Of a DNA stretch of 34,844 nucleotides, positions 1 through 15,723 are shown piece by piece (within the stretch, counting starts at the first letter, position 1; each line of letters starts with the position of its first letter). The stretch comes from Salpingoeca rosetta (Eukaryota; Opisthokonta; Choanoflagellata; Craspedida; Salpingoecidae). The translations under genes were made by a program, and so were the position numbers. Under the pieces are notes generated by a model. That model made no database searches, was not told the origin of the DNA, and worked only from the letters and a program-made list of their open reading frames with translations. The stretch spans positions 225,452 to 260,295 of the forward strand of contig NW_004754893.1 of the NCBI RefSeq assembly GCF_000188695.1. The letters are read 5' to 3'.

Positions 1-145
1 TCTCTTTCCTCTTCCAAACCCGTTCACGAACACTCACGCGCACATTCACTCACACGCACATTCACTCACACGCTCACGCATGCATGCACACACGCGCGCG
101 CACGCACACGCACACACGCACGCACGCATGCATGCACACACGCAG
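1..145 (+). other. 3' end of OCIAD-like intron, CA-rich
   Basis: The sequence is dominated by CA/CG dinucleotides (cacacgcgcgcgcacgc) and ends at the acceptor cgcag (141-145). No coding frame fits the downstream family. It is an example of the CA-rich acceptor side seen in several introns of this window. Confidence 0.6.
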
Positions 146-1029
146 GCTTCTATGCGGGTGTTGTGTCGTACCAGCCACGGTGCGTGGAGAAGATCCTGGC
201 CCTGTCCAACTCGCCCATGGCTGACGAGCTGCGCGCGTTCATGGAGCGAGCAAAGCACGCCAAGCCGCCGCCTGCTCAGCAGCAGGGCCAGCACGACACC
301 CGCCCACTCCAGTACCAGCAACAACAGTACCAACAGCAACACTATCAAGAGCAACAGCAGGAGTATCAGCAGGAGCCTGCCTTTGGCGACGCTCGCCGCT
401 ATCCCCGCAGCCGCACCACTGCACCCGCACAGCCGCCCGATGAGGTGCTCACCGACGACACGCAGGGACAGCAGTCGCCACCGCCAGCTCCTGGGTATGG
501 CGGGCACGGATATGGATACGGGTACGGGCAGGGCAGCATGGGCGCTGGCGACTATGGAACGCAATACCAGCGGCCTGTCGACCGCTCCGCTGAGCCCGTG
601 CGCGACCACGTGCCGGAGACATTTGCCCCCGATGGACTGCCAACATACGATGACGGGTCGCAGGATGCGCGGCGAGACACGACGCGTGGTGGTGGTTTCG
701 GCAGTGCGGCCGACGAGTGGGGCGGCAGGGATGATGAGGACCCATATGCAGCCCGCGAGGCAGGGACGACGCCTGCACACTCGTACGCCGACCTGAGAAG
801 TGCACACCGCCAGACACACCAGCCGCCATCACGCCAACGCCCAGCGTGGGCACGCCAGAGCACCGACAACACCGCACCGCCACCAGCATCATCTTCTTCG
901 GCGTCGCAGTACAATGACCAGCGGGTCCACGGATGGGATGATGGCACACCGCAGGACTCGCGAGCCGTTCGCACGCGCGTCAGCAGATACGGGGACGAGC
1001 TCGAAGACGACAACTTCTCATCCCGCTGA
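146..1029 (+). CDS. OCIAD1: OCIA-domain protein (OCIAD1-like), 3' terminal exon
   Basis: This is the last coding exon of a gene that starts upstream of the window. A CA-rich intron ends in cgcag at 141-145; two bases complete a split codon, then 293 codons run to TGA at 1027-1029. The first 25 or so residues (GFYAGV, SYQPRCVEKI, then LSNSPMADELR) match the C-terminal end of the OCIA domain, whose family pattern is G-x-x-A-G...SY...C..K...L.NSP...LR. Further on, SYADLR...HR and the end VSRYGDELEDD resemble the tail motifs of animal OCIAD1 (TYEELR...NR and KYGDTWDE). The middle is low complexity, rich in Gln, Gly and Tyr. OCIAD proteins sit in mitochondrial and endosomal membranes; the membrane-spanning half must lie upstream. 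The family call rests on three co-linear motifs recalled from the family, not on a search. A shorter reading starting at GTG 163 is not needed. Confidence 0.78.
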
Positions 1030-1183
1030 TGTGTGGGCTGATACGTGTGTTTTTGTGTGTTTTGTGCTTTTTGTGGCTAATGCGTGCGTGTGTGTTTGTG
1101 TTTGTGTTTGTATGTGTGTATCTGTGCGTGTCTGTGTGTATCTGCGTCTGTGTATCTGTCTGTGTCTTTGTATGTGCGTGTTT

Positions 1184-1327
1184 GTGCTGTCTGCGTATGT
1201 GCGTCTGTCTGTGTCTGCGTATTTGCGTGTTTGTGCTGTCTGCGTATGTGCGTCTGTGCTGTCTGCGTATTTGCGTGTTTGTGCTGTCTGCGTATGTGCG
1301 TCTGTGCTGTCTGCGTATTTGCGTCTG
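1184..1327 (+). repeat. GT-rich minisatellite, unit about 48 bp made of 23+25 bp halves
   Basis: The core gtgctgtctgcgtat recurs at 1184, 1233, 1256, 1281 and 1304, giving alternating 23- and 25-bp spacings in the later copies. It lies just downstream of the OCIAD-like stop codon, so it may be in the 3' UTR. Confidence 0.75.
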
Positions 1328-1811
1328 TGTGCCTGTGTGCCTGTGTCTGACCGCCCCCCCCCCATCTGTGCCTGTGCCTGTCTGCCCCACTGCCTCTTTC
1401 TCGCCGTGTTTGTCTCTGCCTGCGTGCTTGCTGGCCCCTCCCTGACCCCAAATCTTCCAACAACGCTGGCTAGTTGGAGCCATGTGTGTGTATGGTTTAT
1501 TGACAGTGTGCATGACGCACGCATGAAAGCTGTTACGCTTGCAAGAGGCAATTGTGCATTGGTGTTGCCTTTGTTGCTTTGAGGCTTTGGTGTCTGCGAT
1601 CGTGCTCAACAAATGGTGCGGGTAGGCGGGTGGTGCTGGCGTGTTCACTTCAGGAGGTGGTGTGCAGAGCATCTGAGAGACTTGCCGTTGCAAATGCTTG
1701 TGTTGCGGCCAACATGGCATTCTCGGTGTTCGAGCCTTGAAAAGGAAACACAGGTACCAGCCCGACAGCCAAACAAGACAAAACAAAAAGCGGGTGCACT
1801 TTTCCTTCGTG

Positions 1812-1817
1812 TTTATT
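1812..1817 (-). terminator. Possible AATAAA polyadenylation signal for the DEAD-box gene
   Basis: TTTATT on the plus strand reads AATAAA on the minus strand. Used for the DEAD-box gene it would give a 3' UTR of about 870 nt that includes the long (GT)n tract. Only the hexamer supports it; cleavage could be nearer the stop codon. Confidence 0.25.
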
Positions 1818-2231
1818 GTAAAATAAGTTTCATGACAGTACCAGTACAAGAGTGCATCATCAGAACATCACCCTTAATAACAACAACAACAGCGCCATTG
1901 AGCCATTGAGTGCTTGCGCTATCGTTGTGCTCTCACCCATGGCACTGTTTACGTCCGCGAGTCTTTGATCAATTGCAGAATTATCAGCGCCCGAATCATC
2001 ACACAACGCAGCCTTACAAACAAACAAAAAAAAAAAAAAAAAAACGAGGCGGGGAGGAGGGAAATAATGATCATGTGCATCCGACACCCCACATCGCTTT
2101 GTCTTCCTTCCTTCGTACACGGACTGAACCGCCAAGCTTGCGAAACCTGAAGAGGCTGTTGCTTCGTCAGTGGGACAACAGCAACAACCGCTCCAACAAC
2201 GTCTGCCCTCAGCAGCAACAGCAGCAACAGC

Positions 2232-2232
<1 letters not shown>

Positions 2233-2309
<77 letters not shown>
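2233..2309. repeat. (AC)n microsatellite, about 38 units
   Basis: An uninterrupted dinucleotide run preceded by (CAG/CAA) repeats at 2212-2231. It lies 375 bp past the DEAD-box stop codon, probably in the 3' UTR or in intergenic sequence. Confidence 0.95.
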
Positions 2310-2310
<1 letters not shown>

Positions 2311-2683
2311 TTTATGGTTGTTCCCCGCGGCTCATGGACTGATGGGTTCATTTGAGAGAGCGTAAACGATAGCAGGTTGGGCTGGAATGAAGCAAACAAG
2401 ACAAAACGGTCACGCGTGCTATGCAATCAGAGGGCTGGACCACGCGAGACGCGAGGAATACCACACGGCAAAAGCGAGTGGGCGTGTTCCATGGTCGCGC
2501 GCAGCAAACAACCAACAAGCAGCCAACAAGCACAAGCAACCCAACAACGAGAACAACGAGAACAACAAACAACCAATCAACGAAACAAGGCGCAGTTGCA
2601 GACAAACCACAGCCGTATTGCACTGCGCTTAAAAAGAGAGGTGAATGTCGCCGCCTATTTCCTCTCCATCAGATGCGGGTCCT

Positions 2684-7696
<5,013 letters not shown>

Positions 7697-8509
7697 GATG
7701 CTGGTTTCCTGCACTTGTTTGGATCGACTGGTTCGAGATCACGGAGACAGATGAGACAAAAGACGCACGCACACACGAGGTGTTGGTTGATCAATGCGTG
7801 GCTGTGTGGCTGGAGGAAAGAAGAAGAGAGCGATCGCACGCTGGATACGACGAAAATTGTGAAAGATCTTTCTCAACCGATTACGACATCACAAAGCGGG
7901 GTATGGATGAGCGAGAGTGTGCCTTTGCTTTGCTTCTTCCTTCACTCAGCTCTCACTCTTCTCTTCCCTGTTCGTGCTTTGCTTTGCTTTTTGTGGCCCT
8001 CTTCTCAGCTCTCCTCTATCTTCGAACAAACAGCCATCGCACTCACAGCACCAGCAACAATGCGGGAGGGGGCACAGGAGACAAGCCTCCTCCTCCCTCC
8101 CTCTCCCCTCCACACTCGTCACGCCTGCGAGTGGCCGTTGTAACAATGTAACAAGTGCGCGGAGCAGGTCCGAAGCGCACGGGAAACGACCCACATGAAA
8201 CGCAACGAGGAAACACACGAAAGAACTAAACAAGGAGAGAACAAACGGAAAACTGGAAAAGACACCATGCAATAGGGGTTCAATGACAGGGAACGCGAGG
8301 GGAGACGAAAGCGAGGACACTAGGACAGGAGGTGGATGAGTGTGAACGCGAATGCGTGTGTGCGTGTGCGTGTGTGCGTGTTATTGTTGCTTTGTTGTTG
8401 TTGTGTTTGTTTGTGTGGATGGGGGGGGGGGAGGATGTGGATGCCTTTGGTGTCAAAAGGCTTGTTTCTTCATTTCGTCCGCGTTGATGTTCGCCGCAGG
8501 CAGTCTCAA
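7697..8509. other. Intergenic: DEAD-box promoter side and 3' flank of the secreted NHL gene
   Basis: These 813 bp lie between the DEAD-box start and the upstream gene's stop, both on the minus strand. A pyrimidine-rich stretch at about 7915-8115 (plus strand) is purine-rich on the sense strand, 220-420 bp upstream of the DEAD-box ATG. A GT/T-rich tract lies at 8352-8430. I found no TATA box or clear polyadenylation hexamer, and no gene. Confidence 0.5.
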
Positions 8510-11500
8510 TCAAGCCCAGATCTGGCGCACGCGCCGGTTGCGGCGGTCGACAAAGAGGACGTTGTCGGTGAGCGGGGAGAAGGTGATGCCCGTCGGGAAG
8601 TTGAGCGCCGTGTCTGTGGCCACCATGCCGTCACCGTTGTACCCGCGCTGGCCGTTACCAGCGGTGGTGGTGATGATGCCGGCCGCGCCAACCCCAATGT
8701 TGAACTCGCGGACGCGGTGGTTGCCGCTGTCTGCAATGGCAAGCGAGCCAGACGAGTGCACGGCCACGCCACGCGGGGTGTCGAGACGCGCGTCCGTGGG
8801 CAGGCCACCATCGCCGCTGAACCCAGCAACACCGGTGCCGGCCACCGTGGTGATGACCTGCGTGTACAGATCCACTGCGCGGACGCGGTGGTTGCCGCTG
8901 TCTGCAATGTACAGCATGTGGTCGTACACGGCAATGCCTGCAGGCATGTTGAGGCGCGCCCCAATCGCCAGCTGCCCGTCGCCCTCATCGCCAGCCACCC
9001 GCGGCGTGCCGGCAACAACGGAGATGATGGTGGTGTGCGGGTTCACCATGTACACGGCGTGGTTCTCCTCGTCCGAGAACAGCAGGTTGCCTTCCTCTGT
9101 CCATGCCATGGCCTGTGGCGAGTGGATCTGCGCAGCCGTCGCCACACCGCCCATCCCGCGGTGCCCGCCATCACCGGTGCCAGCAAACACCGACAGCTTC
9201 TTGCTCACCACATCGACAACAGACACGCGGTGGTTGCCTTCCTCCGTGATGTACACGTTGCCCTCCACATCGGCAATGGCGCAGCGGGGGCGGTTCAGCT
9301 GTGCGCTCGTGGCAGCGCCGCCAACACCGTCCGCGCCCATCTCGCCCGTGCCGGCAACCAGGGAGGACGTGCGCGTGCGCAAGTCCACGCGGATGACGCG
9401 GTGGTCGGACACCATCGTCACCAGCATCTCGTGCTCGCCGTCAAAGGTGACGCAGTCCGGTTGGTTGAGACCCGTGTTGAGCAGGGTTGCTGACGAGTCC
9501 CACGTCGTGCCGCCGTTGCCAACAACCGTCTGGATGGCGCTGGCAATGGAAGGCGTTGTCGTCCCAACAGCAGACGGCTGGGTGCCCTTGGTCAGCGACT
9601 TGGACACAATCTGTGTGGACACGCCCGTGCCGGAGCCAAGGTCGCTCATGAGCTGGCACCGAAGCATGCCGTTGACGACGCTGGCGAAGATGCCGAGACA
9701 ATCCGGGTCTGCATCGCAGTACCGCAGGCACTGCAGCATCGACTCGCCCTCCATGTTCACAATGGTGGCGCTGGTCTCAAATGCAGTTGAGAAGCGACGC
9801 GGGTTGTTGTTGCCCGTGATCGCGCCTGTGAACGTCTCTTCGTAGTTGTACTCGCTGAATGGGAAGTCGAGCGCGTTCTCATCAGCATCAGGTTCTGTCA
9901 GCGCACCACCAGCTGGCGTCGTTGGCGCATCCGCATCCACACACAGGCACACCTGGGACAAGGTGGTGGATCATGTGAGGAGCAGCGAGTGATGTGCACA
10001 GGGAATCAAAAAAAAAAAAACCATCACAATGAGAGAATGGGTTGAGCAGGCACTGTAGTACGAAGAGTGCACACTTTCGCACGCGCACACTGTGCAAATG
10101 TAGGCATGCGATACACTGTACGAACGTAGGCAAATGATACACTGTGCAAATACAGATACTTGAAAAGCCACCACAAACACACACACACACACACACAAAA
10201 CGGTACACCGAGGCAAATAAACAGAGCCAACACAAGAAAGCAAAGACAATTGACCCACCTTTCGGCAGCCAAGGTGCATGTCGCGGAACGCAGCGGCCAG
10301 ACCCTGGTCTGCACAGTGTGCACTGCACCGCTCCTCCGTCTTGGTGATCTTGAAGCGACGTCGGCACCCGCACGTGCACACCTGAACGAACAGGTCAGCA
10401 AAGTCACAAGAGTGGTGGTTGCACGTGTATGCAGTGTGCGCGTGTAAGCGTGTGTGTGCGTGCGTGTCAGATGCTGAGGATTTCACAGTGCACAGCGTGA
10501 CTGAAACGACGGGACAGCAGTACCACAAACGACAGTGAAAGGTCATGCAATTACGGGTACCATGATCACACAAACACATCAATACAGATACACTTTGTGT
10601 ACACACGTTGGAGCATTCGCCGTAAGACTTGCTGAAGGTTGCATCGCCTCTGTCGTAGTAGTCGCATTGTGAGCGGCACGTTGTTGGGTTGGGCGCAGTC
10701 TTGTACACGCTGCACACATCCAGCGTTGTTGGCTCGGCGGTCGTCGTTGTCACGCCTACAGCAGCCGAGAGTGTGTGTGCACGTGTGAGTGAGTGAGTGT
10801 GTGTACGTGTGTGAGCGAGTGAGTTGAGTGAGCGAGTCGTGTTTGTCAATCGAGCAATGACACAACAGCAGATGTGCACATAAGCGCTGCCACATGCACC
10901 CCCAAAGCTCACACAAGCACGCATGCACGCTTTGACTTACGTTCACACGTCTTGGCCTGGCCCGACCACTGTGGCTTGTCATTGACCACAACGCACTCGC
11001 GCTGGGAACTGCCGCTCTCTGAGAGCGTGTAGCCGCCGTTGCACTGCTCGTAGTCGCATTGATCGCCTGGCAGGTGGCAGTCATCGTGCAGTGCAGTGAC
11101 GGTGAGCGAACATCGGCGTCATCATCAACACCGCCAGGCGTCGCATGATAAGATGCAAGCAAGGGATATAACAACAACAGCTGCAGCAGCTGCTGCTGTA
11201 GATGGAGAGAAAGAGAAGAAAAAATGAGAACGAGTGCAACCAAAGCATGGGTAGACACTCCACGCATTCGTACCGATGTTGCCATCGCAGGAACCAGACA
11301 CAGCACCATTCTCCAGCGTCAGCGCTCCACAGCCAACACCTGCGCAGACAAGCACAGTGTGGTGAGGGGTGTGATGGTGTACGTGAGGGGGCGCGCTAAC
11401 AGTTGAAGCGAGATGAGAACAGCCCACACGCTCAACCTCCCTGAAAGGCACTATTGTGTCAGCAAGCACACAAACAACTTCACTCTGGGAGTGCGCATGA

Positions 11501-13639
11501 TCGCGATCTTAGCCACACTCACGCTGGCACTCTGCACCACCAGTGGAAAAGTATTCCTGTCCAGTCCTACACTGGACCTGAACACGTTCATATCCAGCAT
11601 ATTGTGCAGCGGGTTGAATGAGTGGACGTCAACACATAATCCATTCACACAGTTCTTCAAAGCATCACGCACACGCACGCACACATTCACACAGGATGGC
11701 ATGTGGTGGGTACCTCGCAGGTCCTAAACTGGAAGGAGCGGGCGCCAGAGGATGTGGAGTACGACGACTTGACACCTGCAGTTGAATGGAGAAAGATGGA
11801 CAGAGACGACGTTTTTGTGCGTTACTTGAAGAATGTGTAGCGTAAGAGCAAGGTGCTAGCATCAAGCCACATGCATGCTCAAATTCACTCACACGTACGC
11901 GTACTCAAACTCCTAAACTCATCCCCGCACACACACTCTCTCACCACTCACACACTCACCGACAAGCACGTGTCCCGTGGGGACGGTGTAGTCAAAGTTG
12001 AAGGTGCTGGCGCTGTAAGAGCTGCTGAGCTGGCAGTTGCCGAGTGTGGCGCCAAAGATGAGCGAGCACTGGAACCCCCACAGGCGGTCGTTGGGGCTGT
12101 CAAGGTATGATGTCGTCACACCAGAGATGTCTGCAGCAGGTGTGCAAGAAACAAGATGGAAGGGGTCAAGAAGCCATCACAGTCAAAAGTGCACATGGAA
12201 CCGCAAATACACAACATAGTCGCTCACGCACACGGATGCATACAACCAGACAACAATCACACGCACACAGATGCAAAGACATGATGATCCCATGAGACGT
12301 ACAGTATGAGTCATAAGGGCAGGTGAAGTCAAAGCTGCCGCGAGCAGAGTTGATCTCCTCGTGCATGCTCCACACACGGTTGGCGTCGTTGCTGCCAACA
12401 TCATCACAGGCAAAGCCCCAGTCGCGGCGGTCTGTTCACGGCAACGCGGAGATGCAATCGAAACAACAACAATCATCGATGAGACGACGAAGATGAGGAG
12501 AGCGCAGCACAACAGCAAGTAGGGAAGTTGTAACACCATACTGCTCGCGCACATGAGCAAGAACTTTCGAGGCTGCACACGTGCAAGTGTGCATACGAGT
12601 GTGCGTACAAGCGACGCGCACAAATGACACACACACGCATACACAAACAAACAAACGAACAACACACCTCCCACAGCCGAGTTTTGGGCATCTGAGGTGA
12701 CGCCAACAAAGCCCTGGCCGGAAGCGCAAGAGAGCGTGAACGTCTCCCCCGACGCTCCTTCCAGCAGTTCTGTACGCAACAAGAGACAGAAGAGGCGAGG
12801 AGTGAGTGTTGATGAAGACAGCCGGGATTAACGTGCAACTGTCAGCAAAGGAAACAACTGCAGCTGTAGAGTGGCCCATGTCATCATCCACTACAACGTA
12901 TCCATGCACGAACCGAAGCAGCTCTTGGCGTCGCCGCTCCAGCTTGCGGTGTCTTCGTTCTGAGTACATGTGCGCGTTGTTGTGCCTTCAGACGACAGCA
13001 GGAAGCCGTCGTCACAGCCCGAGTACGTGCACTGGTCGCCTGGTTGTTATTGTTGTTGTTGTTGTTGTTGTTGTTGTTTGTGGTTGCACGCATTTCGAAT
13101 TCACGCACAATGTGAGAGGGCGTCGAGATGGCGATGGAGTGGCATTCGCAAGGCATGGAGCAAAGCAGCAGCTGCGTGTGAACCCCAACGCATCAAGTGC
13201 GACCGGCATTGACAGAACTGCTCTGATGACGTACCGACAGTGCCGGAGCACGAGCCAGACACGGAGCCATGGTTCAGCGACAGCGCCATGCACGTCACAG
13301 CTGCACGCACCATGAAATACGGACAACCACAGTTGGGTTGTGGTGAGCATTGCGAATGGAGATAGTCTCTGCCGATTTTCGCAGATGGAGGAGGCCAAGC
13401 TCTGGTGTGCACCGCAACACACACACACACACACACCAGCAACTGTATTCCTTTCTCCTTGCCTGCTCACCTTCGCATGTGTTGAGAGATCCGGACCACA
13501 TGCGCTCGCCGTTGACTTCTGTGCACGTGACCGTCCTGCTGCCGCTGTCAGAGAACCAGTACCCAGAGTCGCACGAGGACACGGTGCACTCGTCTCCAAC
13601 TGTAAACACACACAGAGCGTACAGAGAGCGAGGGAGAGA

Positions 13640-13716
<77 letters not shown>

Positions 13717-14092
13717 TGTGTGTGTGTGTGTGTGTGTTGGGGGAAAGAATGAGACACAAGGGAGCACGATCCACAAAGGCAGGCATCGCGCAGCACAACA
13801 GCACCGCATGGAAAACTACTCTTGTTCGTCAGCAGCATTGTCCACCCAAACAAAACGCAATGGCACACCTGACAGGCCATCACAGTCGCCGCTGACAGCG
13901 CCATTGGCCACGGTCAGCGTTGGGCACTTGATGCCTGGTTTCAGCACAAGCGATGGTTTCATTGTTAGCACAAGCGCGCACGTACAGGTGTGCTTGCAGG
14001 CATGCATGTGCCAACGGGAGGGGATCAGAAGCGCAAGCATATTCGAGCCCAACCATCCACCCACCCACACAATCACACACAATCACACTGAC

Positions 14093-14132
<40 letters not shown>

Positions 14133-15659
14133 ACACAGCACACACGCACACAAGCATACACATGACGTACGTTCGCAGGTCTTGGCAGTGCCAGTCCAAA
14201 CGCCGTCGTTGCCGTCCTGCTGACACACGCGCGTTGCATCACCATCCTCGGAGAGCTCGTAGTTGGTATTGCACGAGTCGTACGTGCATGCATCGCCTGG
14301 GATCACAAGAAGAGCAAACACAAAACGCAAATGAGCATGGTGTGAGGTGATAGGCAAAGAGATGACATATCTGCACACAGCTAGTCGTCGTCGCACAACA
14401 CATGTGATCGCACATGCTCACACACGCACGCACACGCATGCAACAGAATCGCACCGTAAGAGCCGCTGCAGCCGCCAGCCAGCTGTCCGTTGGACAAGCT
14501 CAGTGATCCACAATCAATCGCTGCAAGTAGCAGACACATTGTCGCACGTGAGGACGTGAGATGAGCGTCGGATCAGGGCGGGAGTGCTATGACTAAACAC
14601 AAAGCAGCGGCGATGCACATATCCAAATACGCCGTGCACATTGTCATCCGCAGAACACAAGTTCGCCACACACACACACACACACAAGCATTCACTCACG
14701 TGTGCATGCCACGTCGCTGCCGGTCCAAGCCGCATTGCCATCGACTTGCGACTGTGTGCATGTGCGAGTGATGGACGTGTCGCTGTGTGTCAATGCATAG
14801 CCAACGTTGCACCGCAGCGTGCACGAGTCGCCTGCAAAACCATCACAGGCGACGAACCAAGGCAGGATGCGTGTCAAGTCAAAGGTGAGCGTGGTGGTTG
14901 CATATGATGTCTCGTTGCGGAGGGTTGGTGGTGCGCTGTGTGTTGGAAGTGCGTCACACAGCATTGTGCCAGCGAAGAAGGGCAGAAGCTGCTGATATTG
15001 GATGGCAGTTCAAACAAACCAACGCACACACATGCACATCACATGCGCATGTGCAAACGCACACACATGTGCATGAGTGATTCACCGTAGTCGCCGTTGC
15101 ACGAGCCACTGGTGGCGCCGTTGCTGATGGAAAGGGACGGGCAGGACACGGCTGTTGGGGTGTTCATGTAGTCACAGGCAGCGATGTTTGCGATGGTGAT
15201 TGCACATTTGTTTTCGCTTATGATCCACAACGCTTTTCACGCAGACAGAGGGGCAGGCACATGCACACGCACACACACACGCACACGCACACGCACACAC
15301 ACACACACACACACACGCGCGCGCGCGCACATACATACAACAGGCGCTGGCATCTCACGTTCGCAGCGGATGGCGGATCCAGACCAGCCGTTGTAACCAC
15401 ATGTGCGGGATGTCGAGCCAGACGTCGGGGCATATCCATCATCACACCGCGAAAAAGTGCACGTCTCGCCTGCCAGAAAGGGGGCGGAGGCCGCATGTAT
15501 GTACGTGGTGTGGGTTTGGAGAAGTAAGCGCACACGAAGTGGTGGCAAAGCAATGGAACTAGTTACAGGCGCAGGAAAAGGTAGAGAAAAGATACGTGCA
15601 TGCAAGCAAAGCAAACAAGCAAACAAGCAAACAAGCAAACAAGCAAGCGAGCGAGCAAA

Positions 15660-15723
<64 letters not shown>

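Larger units (their letters stand above)
1030..2683. other. Convergent intergenic region between OCIAD-like and DEAD-box genes
   Basis: These 1.65 kb separate two converging stop codons and presumably hold both 3' UTRs. They contain a GT-rich imperfect minisatellite (about 1184-1327), an A18 run near 2029-2044 and an (AC)38 tract (2233-2309). Open frames here are only translated repeats such as Cys-Val-Cys-Val, and I see no gene. Confidence 0.6.

Noticed and set aside
8352..9845. Long plus-strand frames (497 and 385 aa) opposite the NHL exon
   Set aside because: They are antisense shadows of a GC-rich exon whose minus-strand frame carries six NHL repeats; their translations match no family.
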